Origin: Paraburkholderia eburnea
GTDB lineage: Bacteria > Pseudomonadota > Gammaproteobacteria > Burkholderiales > Burkholderiaceae
DNA length: 64,000 nt
Assembly (NCBI RefSeq): GCF_002917095.1
Contig: NZ_PQGA01000012.1
Location: forward strand, 108,000 to 171,999
Direction of reading: 5' to 3'
Numbering within the stretch: position 1 is the first letter of the stretch; each line of letters opens with the position of its first letter. A program made the position numbers and the translations under genes. Shown here piece by piece: positions 56,205 through 64,000 of the stretch. Below the pieces are notes generated by a model, which had not been told where the DNA came from, searched no databases, and was given only the letters and a program-made list of their open reading frames with translations.

Positions 56205-57665
56205 TCAGACCAGTTCGCGATAGAGCGCCATGTAGCGCTGCGCCGAAGCCGCCCAGCCGAAGTCCTCGCGCATGCCGCGCGCGCGCGTCTCGCGCCAGTC
56301 GCGGCTGCGCGCGTGCAGGGCGAACGCGCGGCGGATCGCGGCCGTGAGCGCATCCGGCTCGAAACGCTCGAACACGAAACCGGTGGCCGTGCCGTCGGCG
56401 AGATTTTCGAGCGAGGCGTCCGTGACCGTATCGGCGAGGCCGCCGGTGCGATGCACGAGCGGCAGCGCCCCATAGGCGAGCGCATAGAGCTGCGTGAGGC
56501 CGCACGGCTCGAAGCGCGACGGCACCATCATCACGTCGGCGCCCGCGACGATCTCGTGCGCGAGCGTTTCGTCGAAGCCGAGTTCGACGGCGACCGCATC
56601 GGGATGCTGGCGCGCCGCGCGCGTAAAACCGGCTTCCAGGCTGGCGTCGCCGGTGCCGAGCACGACAAGCTGCCCGCCGCGCGCGACGATCTCGGGCAGC
56701 GCCGCGAGCAGCAAATCGAGGCCCTTCTGCTCGCTCAGGCGGCTCACCACGGCGAACACGGGCGCGTCGTGTTTCTGCGTGAGGTTGAAGCGCTGCTGGA
56801 GCGCCGCCTTGCAGCGCAGCTTGCCGCTCATGCGTGTGGCCGAATAGCGCGCGGCAATGGCCTCATCGGCCGCGGGGCTCCACACGCTGTAGTCCACGCC
56901 GTTGAGAATGCCGACGAGGTCGTGGGCGCGGCCCTTGAGCAGCGCTTCGAGGCCGCCGCCCTGCGCCACGGTCTGGATCTCGCGCGCGTAGGTCGGGCTG
57001 ACGGTGGTGATCTTGTCGGCGTAGAACAGTCCAGCTTTCAGGAATGAAAGCTGACCATAGAACTCGACGCCATGCATGTCGAAGAAGTCGCCCGGCAGAC
57101 CGAGCTCGTCGAATTGCCGGGCGGGGAAGATTCCCTGATAGGCCAGGTTGTGAATCGTGAAGACGCTGCGTGCCGGCGCATGGCCGCGCTCGCGCGCCGC
57201 CGCGCGCAGATACGCCCCCGCGAGGCCCGCGTGCCAGTCGTGCGCGTGCACGATGTGGGGCGCCCAGGCGGGATCGAGATGCTGCGCGAGTTGCGCCGCC
57301 GCCCAGCCGAGCAGGGCGAAGCGCTGGGCGTTGTCGCCGTAGGGCACATGCTCGTCGTCGAGGTACGGGTTGCCGGGGCGCGAGTAGAAGGCATCGGCGC
57401 GGACCATGTAGACCGGCAGATCGTTGCCGGGCAGGCGGCCCAGTTCGAGCGTGGCCTCGCGCGCGCCGAAGCCGCGTTCGAGCCGCGCGATCGGGCGCAG
57501 GTCGGCGAGACCCTGGGCCACGCCCGCGAAACCTGGCAGCAGCACGCGCGCATCGGCGCCCAGTTCGATCAGGGCGGCGGGCAGGGCGGCCGTCACATCG
57601 GCAAGACCGCCGGTCTTGAGAAGGGGATAGAGTTCGCTGGCTACATGCAGGACGCGGATCGTCAT
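56205..57665 (-). CDS. glgA: Glycogen synthase (ADP-glucose)
   Basis: Extends alpha-1,4-glucan from ADP-glucose. 486 residues, GT5 family. Start MTIRVLHVASELYPLLKTGGLADV has the KTGGLADV ADP-glucose motif, HAHDWHAGLAGAYL and TIHNLAYQG follow, and the C-terminal PSRFEPCGLTQLYALAYGALPLVHRTGGLADTV is the second GT5 motif. Start ATG at 57665. glgC lies 88 bases upstream on the same strand, so glgCA probably form an operon; glgB and glgP are not in the window. Confidence 0.95.
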   Translation of the reverse strand: MTIRVLHVASELYPLLKTGGLADVTAALPAALIELGADARVLLPGFAGVAQGLADLRPIARLERGFGAREATLELGRLPGNDLPVYMVRADAFYSRPGNPYLDDEHVPYGDNAQRFALLGWAAAQLAQHLDPAWAPHIVHAHDWHAGLAGAYLRAAARERGHAPARSVFTIHNLAYQGIFPARQFDELGLPGDFFDMHGVEFYGQLSFLKAGLFYADKITTVSPTYAREIQTVAQGGGLEALLKGRAHDLVGILNGVDYSVWSPAADEAIAARYSATRMSGKLRCKAALQQRFNLTQKHDAPVFAVVSRLSEQKGLDLLLAALPEIVARGGQLVVLGTGDASLEAGFTRAARQHPDAVAVELGFDETLAHEIVAGADVMMVPSRFEPCGLTQLYALAYGALPLVHRTGGLADTVTDASLENLADGTATGFVFERFEPDALTAAIRRAFALHARSRDWRETRARGMREDFGWAASAQRYMALYRELV

Positions 57666-57753
57666 CGGGGCGGAAATCCTCTGGATTGCATTCTCGGCTG
57701 CGGGCGCGGGTTCAGCGGGCTTCAGGTGGCTTTGGGCAGCTTCAGCCAGGCGC

Positions 57754-59025
57754 TCACGCGCCCGGCCCAAGATTCGCCAGCGCCTCGCGCGTGACCAGCA
57801 CGATGCCGTTTTCGGTGCGATAAAAGCGCTCGCCGTCGCGCACCGGGTCTTCGCCGATCACCGTGCCGTCGGGAATCGCGCAGCCGCGGTCCACCACGAC
57901 CTTGCGCAACCGGCAGCTCGCGCCCACGCTCACCTGTGGCAACAAGACTGCCTCGGCAATGTTGCAGAACGACTTCACGACCACATTCGTCGAGAGCACC
58001 GAGCGCGAAATCTGCGAACCCGTGATCACGCTGCCGCCGCACACGATCAGATTGGTGCCGGAACCCTGCAGGCCGTTGAGGTCGCGCACGAACTTCGCGG
58101 GCGGCAACTGCTCCTGATAGGTCCAGATCGGCCAGTGGCGGTCGTAGAGGTCGAGCGCGGGTATCGTCGACGCCAGGTCGAGATTCGCCGACCAGTACGC
58201 GTCGATGGTGCCCACGTCGCGCCAGTACGGCTCGGCCTTCGGGTCCGACGACACGCACGACATGCTGAACGGATGGGCGATCGCATGGCCGTCGGTGACC
58301 ACGCGCGGGATGATGTCTTTGCCGAAGTCGTGATCGGTATCGCCGCTCGCGATGTTTTCTTCGAGCAGCTTGAAGAGATACTCGGTTTCGAACACGTAGA
58401 TGCCCATGCTGGCGAGCGCGATGTCGGGGTGGCCGGGCATGGCGGGCGGGTCGTCGGGTTTTTCGACGAAGCCCGTCACGCGGCGCGACTCGTCCACCGC
58501 CATCACGCCGAAGGCGCGCGCGTCCATGCGCGGCACCTCGATGCAGCCGACGGTGCAGTCCGCGCCGCTGGCGGCGTGGTCGGCGATCATCCGCGTGTAG
58601 TCCATCTTGTAGATGTGATCGCCGGCCAGCACGACGACGTATTTCGGCGAAATCGAGCGGATGATGTCGAGGTTCTGGTACACGGCGTCGGCCGTGCCGC
58701 GATACCAGTGCGCGCCTTCGACACGCTGCTGCGCGGGCCAGAGGTCGAGGAACTCGTTGAATTCGCCGCGCAGGAAACCCCAGCCGCGCTGCAGATGGCG
58801 CAGGAGCGAATGCGCCTTGTACTGCGTGACCACGGCGATGCGCCGTATGCCGGAATTCAGGCAGTTCGACAGCGCGAAGTCGATGATGCGGTACTTGCCG
58901 CCGAAGTGGACCGCGGGCTTCACGCGCTTGTTGGTGAGGGGGCCTAAGCGCGTGCCGCGTCCGCCCGCGAGCACGATGGCGAGCGTGGTGCGCTGCAGAT
59001 CGTTGAGGCTTGCCGGAGTTTCCAT
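57754..59025 (-). CDS. glgC: Glucose-1-phosphate adenylyltransferase
   Basis: Makes ADP-glucose from glucose 1-phosphate and ATP, committed step of glycogen synthesis, allosterically controlled. 423 residues. LAIVLAGGRGTRLGPLTNKRVKPAVHFGGKYRIIDFALSN is the nucleotidyltransferase start and regulatory Lys region; AGDHIYKMDY, FVEKPDDPP and the left-handed helix end follow. A strong AAGGAG precedes the ATG at 59025. It precedes glgA. Confidence 0.96.
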   Translation of the reverse strand: METPASLNDLQRTTLAIVLAGGRGTRLGPLTNKRVKPAVHFGGKYRIIDFALSNCLNSGIRRIAVVTQYKAHSLLRHLQRGWGFLRGEFNEFLDLWPAQQRVEGAHWYRGTADAVYQNLDIIRSISPKYVVVLAGDHIYKMDYTRMIADHAASGADCTVGCIEVPRMDARAFGVMAVDESRRVTGFVEKPDDPPAMPGHPDIALASMGIYVFETEYLFKLLEENIASGDTDHDFGKDIIPRVVTDGHAIAHPFSMSCVSSDPKAEPYWRDVGTIDAYWSANLDLASTIPALDLYDRHWPIWTYQEQLPPAKFVRDLNGLQGSGTNLIVCGGSVITGSQISRSVLSTNVVVKSFCNIAEAVLLPQVSVGASCRLRKVVVDRGCAIPDGTVIGEDPVRDGERFYRTENGIVLVTREALANLGPGA

Positions 59026-59430
59026 GGTCGTCTCCTTGTTGTGGTGTGCCCCCGGTGAACCTGAGTCTGACGACGTTGTGATTGCGTCGTTTTTATGACC
59101 GCGCCTTGACTGTTCTAGCACCGAAAACGGCATTGCGCGAATCGATCGCGCATCGTGCAATCGGCTTGCAGCGGGCGGTGAGAAAGCGGTGGCAAGGTGG
59201 TAGCAAGTGGTAGCAATTGGCAAGCCCGGGCTTGCCCGGTTTGCCGGCGATTGCGCCGGTCGTAGCGAGCGCGGGATGCAGGCTTGGCGACGCCGCTGGT
59301 CCATGCCCGCTAGAATCGCAGGCGGTCCGCGTGAAGGCCGATGCGGCGGTTCTGCTGCTTTGTACCACTTCCGCTGCTTCGGCCGCTTCGGCTTGTCGCG
59401 TGGCCATGCCCCATACCCTCGACATTGCCC
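59026..59430. other. Intergenic region between divergent glgC and hydrolase gene
   Basis: Some 400 bases with both promoters presumably inside. It contains a tandem GTGGTAGCAA pair (59197-59216) and a perfect 14-base palindrome (59221-59234). The hydrolase frame is open from 59341, but the text before 59431 is not signal-like, so I regard it as leader. Confidence 0.5.
59197..59234. repeat. Tandem repeat plus palindrome in glgC upstream region
   Basis: GTGGTAGCAA is repeated head to tail (59197-59206, 59207-59216), and CAAGCCCGGGCTTG (59221-59234) is a perfect dyad. An operator-like arrangement; binding protein unknown. Confidence 0.5.
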
Positions 59431-60522
59431 ATGCCACCGATCCGCAAGCTTTTCGCCATCACCGCCTGCTGCGCCGCCGCATTGAGTCTCGTTGCCTGCG
59501 CGGCGGGTAACGGCGCTGGCGCCCCTGACGTATCGACGCCTGCCCCCACCGCCGCTTCTGCGTCTGTCTCTGCGTCCGATGGCCCCGCTTATGGCCCCGA
59601 ACTTCAGGGCTTCGACTATCCGCATCCGGTTCACGTGTTTAGCTTCACCTCGCAGGGCCAGACGCTGCACATGGCCTACATGGACGTGCAACCGCAACAG
59701 CCCAATGGCCGCACGGCGGTCCTGCTGCACGGCAAGAACTTTTGCGCGGCCACCTGGGGCGACACCATCACGCGCCTGGCCGCTGCGGGCTACCGCGTGA
59801 TCGCGCCCGACCAGATCGGCTTCTGCAAATCGAGCAAACCCGCCGCGTACCAGTTCAGCTTCCAGCAACTCGCGCGCAACACGCACGCGTTGCTGGCGTC
59901 GCTCGGCATCGGGCGCGCGACGATCATCGGCCATTCGACGGGCGGCATGCTGGCGGTGCGCTATGGCCTGATGTATCCGCGCGAGACCGAGCAACTGGTG
60001 CTCGTGAACCCCATCGGTCTGGAGGACTGGAAGGCGAAGGGCGTGCCCTCGCTGTCCGTGGACGACTGGTACGCGCGCGAACTGAAGACGAGCGCCGACG
60101 GCATTCGCCGATACGAGCAATCGACTTACTACGCGGGCACCTGGAACGCGCGCTACGAGCCGTGGGTGCAGATGCTGGCGGGCATGTATCGGGGCGCGGG
60201 GCGGGCGCAGGTCGCGTGGGATTCGGCCTTGCTCTACGACATGATCTACACGCAGCCCGTTGTCTATGAATTCGGCCAGTTGCAGATGCCGACACTGCTG
60301 CTGATCGGCCAGAAGGACACTACGGCGATCGGCAAGGATGCCGCCGCGCCTGGGGTTCGCGCGCAGCTCGGCCACTATCCGGAGCTTGGGCGCGCGGCTG
60401 CGAAGGCGATCCCGCACGCGACGCTGGTTGAATTCCCCGATGCCGGGCACGCGCCGCAGATGCAGGACCCCGAGGCGTTTCACGCGGCCTTGCTCAAGGG
60501 ACTGGCGGCGCTGCCGCATTGA
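59431..60522 (+). CDS. Alpha/beta hydrolase lipoprotein
   Basis: A 363-residue hydrolase with a lipoprotein signal (lipobox LVAC, acceptor Cys 23) and a spacer, then the fold from about residue 70. LLHGKNFCAATWGDTI is the oxyanion region, GHSTGGMLAVRYGLMYP has the nucleophilic Ser, DTTAIG and PDAGHAPQMQDPEAFH carry the Asp and His. It resembles epoxide hydrolase/haloperoxidase-type enzymes. Exported to the envelope. The ATG at 59431 (MPPIRKLFAI) is the start that gives a correct lipoprotein signal. Confidence 0.85.
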   Translation: MPPIRKLFAITACCAAALSLVACAAGNGAGAPDVSTPAPTAASASVSASDGPAYGPELQGFDYPHPVHVFSFTSQGQTLHMAYMDVQPQQPNGRTAVLLHGKNFCAATWGDTITRLAAAGYRVIAPDQIGFCKSSKPAAYQFSFQQLARNTHALLASLGIGRATIIGHSTGGMLAVRYGLMYPRETEQLVLVNPIGLEDWKAKGVPSLSVDDWYARELKTSADGIRRYEQSTYYAGTWNARYEPWVQMLAGMYRGAGRAQVAWDSALLYDMIYTQPVVYEFGQLQMPTLLLIGQKDTTAIGKDAAAPGVRAQLGHYPELGRAAAKAIPHATLVEFPDAGHAPQMQDPEAFHAALLKGLAALPH

Positions 60523-60546
60523 CGGCTCCGGCGTGAGCCAGAACCC

Positions 60547-60585
60547 AAAGCGGGCGCATCCGGTTCAGGATGCGCCCGCTTTTTT
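60547..60585. terminator. Bidirectional terminator between hydrolase and monooxygenase
   Basis: AGCGGGCGCATCC (60549-60561) pairs perfectly with GGATGCGCCCGCT (60568-60580), with six T on the plus side and AAA at the left. It lies between two convergent genes. Confidence 0.9.
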
Positions 60586-60615
60586 ACGCCTTCACCCGTG
60601 GCGTCAAACGCAGCT

Positions 60616-61617
<1,002 letters not shown>

Positions 61618-62470
61618 GGGGCGTTCCGGTGTGCTTCGGTCGTGGTGGGGCGCTGCGCGCGAGGTCGGAAACAATCGGGACAGAAAAATAGAGACAGAAA
61701 CAATCGGACCCGCTGCAAGGCAGACGCAAGCTGGCGGCCATTGTGCCAAAGCCGCCTTGATTCTGCTGACGGCTATCCGGAACCCATACGCGCGGCGTGG
61801 TTTCCGTTTGTGAAGGCGCAATGGAGATTCGATTTAACTACCATGGATTATCGAATTGAATCGTAATTATTCTTGTTTAATTGAGTGCGGTCCATGTTTA
61901 ATTCAAAATTATTAAAGAATGATTACGATAGGCTTACCGACTTTTTTCAATTCATAAAATCATGGAAGCCTGGCGTGATTAGCATGAAATCATTTCCGGC
62001 ATCTTTCAGTATTCCATTTATGAGAAGCATTTTTGCGTGGCGTGCAAGAGCAGGTGGCGGGTCTTGCTGCTACAATTTTTGCGCTGAATCAGGGTGGGAG
62101 CAGTATGTTCGTTAAGTTTTCAGAAGTCTCCCCCATTCAATTGTCAGTTTGATTTGCGTCGCATCAAAACTCAGTGCCCTTATTTAAGGCGGCGCTGGCT
62201 GCGCTTATGCGGCACAGATACGATACCCGTCTGATTTTTTATGAAATTCTGGGCAGGACAAATGGTCCGAGGCGAAATGCGCGATATGGTCAATATGTCG
62301 CACGACGCTTTTTGCGATGTGCTTCCTATGGGCTGTGAGAAAGCAGGGCAGTCTGCTATATCGCGCGCGCTCTTTGCGCTTTGTGCGATTCGTCCAAAGC
62401 GCGTCATCGGATTGCGTCGCGCGGGCGAGAAGTTTGCCGGCCCTGGCCATCGCAGGCGAGGCGCCCTGGC
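61618..62470. other. Long intergenic region with an AT-rich core before hpnI
   Basis: Around 850 bases. The core (about 61830-62150) is much poorer in G+C than anything else in the window. A 76-codon frame (61885-62115) is open in it, without a ribosome site, Cys/Arg/Trp-rich at the end and unlike any family I know. The remainder is ordinary GC-rich text ahead of hpnI. Several near-consensus promoter hexamers occur in the AT-rich part, but none can be singled out. Confidence 0.45.
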
Positions 62471-63787
62471 ATGACGAATTCGCTTTATTCCCTGTGGCCT
62501 TGCGGCTGGTGGCTGCTGGCGGCGCTGTGCGGCGCGGCCACGTTTTACGCCATCGGCGCGGCGCTGACGATGCCACGCTTCGGTTGCGCCGCGCAGGTGC
62601 GCGAAGCCGCGCGGCTGGCCCGCGCACGCGCGCCGGTGCCGGTCAGCGTGCTCAAGCCGCTGTGCGGCGCCGAGCCGCGTCTCTACGAAAACCTCGCGAC
62701 CTTCTGCGAGCAGCACCACCCTCGCTATCAACTGATCTTTGGCGTGTCTTCGTCGCAGGACCCGGCCATTGCTGTCGTGGAGCGCCTGCAGGCTGCATAT
62801 CCGGGCCACGACATCGAACTCGTGGTCGATGCGCGTGTGCACGGCAGCAACCTCAAGGTGAGCAATCTCATCAACATGGCCGGACATGCGCGCCATGACG
62901 TGCTGATCGTCTCCGATAGCGACATCGCCGTGGAACCCGATTATCTGGAGATCGTCGCGGCGCCGCTCGCCGATCCGGCCGTGGGCGTGGTGACGTGCCT
63001 CTACAGCGCGCGCAGCATCGGCGGTTTCTGGCCGCGACTGGGCGCGCTCTTCATCAACGAATGGTTCGCGCCTTCCGTGCGCGTGGCGCACTCGACGGGT
63101 TCGCGCGCGTTCGGTTTCGGTGCGACGCTGGCGCTCTCGCGCGCGACGCTTGAGCGCATCGGCGGCTTCGCGGCGCTCAAGGACGCGCTCGCCGACGATT
63201 ACCTGCTCGCCCGCTTTGCGCGCGATCACGGCCTCGCCACGGTGCTCGCGCCGGTGCTGGTCGCCACCGACGTGATCGAGCCGACGTTGCGCACGCTATG
63301 GCTGCGCGAGACGCGCTGGCTGCGCACGATCCGCTCGGTCAATCCAGCCGGTTTCGCCTCGCTTTTCATCACGTTCACGACGCCGTGGCTCGTCATCGGC
63401 GCGCTGGCGTATGCGCTGCTGCTCGCGGGCAGCGGCGGCGTGCCGGTCTGCGCGTCGACGCGCGCGGTGCTGGCGGCCCTCGGCACGAGCACGGCCGGCG
63501 GTATCATCGCCCGACTGGCCTTGCACGCGCGCAGCAGCGCGGGCCTGGACGCGGGTTGGCGCACATTCCTGCGCGACCTGCCACTGGTGCCGCTGCGCGA
63601 TGTCCTGCTGCTATTGCAATGGCTCGCCGCCGTGTTCGGCTCGCATGTGATCTGGCGCGGCGCGCGCGTGCCCGTCGCCAATCCCGATGCCCGCATGGTT
63701 GCCGGGCCACGTCCCGAACGCCCGATCAAGCCCACGGCGGGCGGGGCGCCACGGCGCGCCGCTGTCGAGGTCACGGATGGTCGTTGA
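62471..63787 (+). CDS. hpnI: Hopanoid biosynthesis glycosyltransferase HpnI
   Basis: Membrane glycosyltransferase (GT21, ceramide glucosyltransferase-like) that adds N-acetylglucosamine to bacteriohopanetetrol en route to the cyclitol ether head group. 438 residues. An N-terminal helix is followed by VSVLKPLCGAEPRLYENLATFCEQHHPRYQLIFG, the D1/D2/D3 and (Q/R)xxRW-type motifs as LIVSDSDIAVEPDYLE, DALADDYLLARFARDHG and ETRWLRTIR, then C-terminal helices. The ATG at 62471 fits; the frame is open earlier. hpnJ follows after 119 bases, the standard hpnIJ order. Confidence 0.9.
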   Translation: MTNSLYSLWPCGWWLLAALCGAATFYAIGAALTMPRFGCAAQVREAARLARARAPVPVSVLKPLCGAEPRLYENLATFCEQHHPRYQLIFGVSSSQDPAIAVVERLQAAYPGHDIELVVDARVHGSNLKVSNLINMAGHARHDVLIVSDSDIAVEPDYLEIVAAPLADPAVGVVTCLYSARSIGGFWPRLGALFINEWFAPSVRVAHSTGSRAFGFGATLALSRATLERIGGFAALKDALADDYLLARFARDHGLATVLAPVLVATDVIEPTLRTLWLRETRWLRTIRSVNPAGFASLFITFTTPWLVIGALAYALLLAGSGGVPVCASTRAVLAALGTSTAGGIIARLALHARSSAGLDAGWRTFLRDLPLVPLRDVLLLLQWLAAVFGSHVIWRGARVPVANPDARMVAGPRPERPIKPTAGGAPRRAAVEVTDGR

Positions 63788-63906
63788 CGGACGGTCCGAC
63801 ACATCGCGAACACCCATCCTCGCGCGCGGCGCCAGCCCCATGCCGGTACGCGCGCAAACAGGTATCGATTGCCCCAATATCCAAGGTTAGCCGGAGCACC
63901 CCTCTC

Positions 63907-64000
63907 ATGAAAACGCTGTTTTTGCAGGCCCCGTCCTATGACGGCTTCGACGGTGGCGCGGGTTCGCGCTATCAGGCGAAACGCGAGATCCGCTCGTTCT
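63907..64000 (+). CDS. hpnJ: Hopanoid radical SAM protein HpnJ, N-terminal part (cut by window edge)
   Basis: Radical SAM enzyme required to convert the GlcNAc head to the cyclitol ether of hopanoids. Only the first 31 residues are inside the window, MKTLFLQAPSYDGFDGG followed by GSRYQAKREIRSF, which matches the HpnJ start. The radical SAM cysteine triad lies beyond the edge. GGAG precedes the ATG. It follows hpnI, as in other hopanoid clusters. Confidence 0.85.
   Translation, partial: MKTLFLQAPSYDGFDGGAGSRYQAKREIRSF

Noticed and set aside
61885..62115. 76-codon frame in the AT-rich patch before hpnI
   Set aside because: No Shine-Dalgarno and no recognisable protein features; kept only as an intergenic note.

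Overview
The window looks like chromosome from a Burkholderiales betaproteobacterium, most likely Paraburkholderia, Caballeronia or a close relative. The reasons are high G+C with strong GC3 bias, paired 16-strand-type porins, a class I fumarase starting MTVIKQEDLIQS, a DUF3331 protein, hopanoid genes hpnI/hpnJ, and the general mix of LysR/AraC-regulated catabolic operons. The genus is an inference; no rRNA is present.

Layout. 1-7.5 kb: 5' end of class I fumarase, a YqhA-type membrane protein, a DMT exporter, acetyl-CoA synthetase (acs), a two-subunit sodium:solute symporter (DUF4212 + SSS) and a YebB-like papain-fold protein. 7.5-9.4 kb: tRNA-Ser(GGA) with promoter and terminator, followed by a lower-GC island carrying a broken DUF2778/Tlde1-type peptidoglycan-toxin gene with an intact, translationally coupled periplasmic partner (likely its immunity protein), then a non-coding, prophage-like segment. 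9.4-13 kb: porin, HIT protein, cyclopropane fatty acid synthase, CrcB fluoride channel. 13.1-21.5 kb: an aromatic-amine module: copper amine oxidase (tynA), an unidentified membrane protein, phenylacetaldehyde dehydrogenase (feaB), an SDR, a divergent AraC regulator with a shortened C-terminus and an APC permease. 21.6-25.7 kb: second porin and the L-lactate oxidation operon lutABC. 25.8-31 kb: CPA1 Na+/H+ antiporter, DUF4239 protein, an unrecognised protein with 12-residue [DN]PFG repeats, and a NYN-LOTUS RNA-binding/nuclease-fold protein. 31.3-40 kb: phosphoesterase lipoprotein plus di-heme peroxidase, argO and a frameshifted argP, DUF3331, a 38-aa small ORF, an MFS transporter and a PRC-barrel lipoprotein. 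40-49.5 kb: NCS2 purine permease, small orphan genes, an epimerase with divergent LysR, and hutH-hutC behind a promoter flanked by two HutC-type operators. 49.6-64 kb: PLP aminotransferase with divergent LysR, a DUF3857/transglutaminase protein, a Liv-type binding protein, pdxY, glgCA, an alpha/beta hydrolase lipoprotein, a luciferase-like monooxygenase, hpnI and the 5' end of hpnJ.

How the parts work together. Most of the window is housekeeping and catabolic metabolism feeding acetate, lactate, aromatic amines and histidine into central carbon metabolism, with matching outer-membrane porins and inner-membrane carriers nearby. Decayed or atypical points are the toxin remnant beside tRNA-Ser, the frameshift in argP, the shortened AraC regulator, and hutH-hutC standing without hutU/I/G. 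No CRISPR array, intact transposase or integrase gene was seen.
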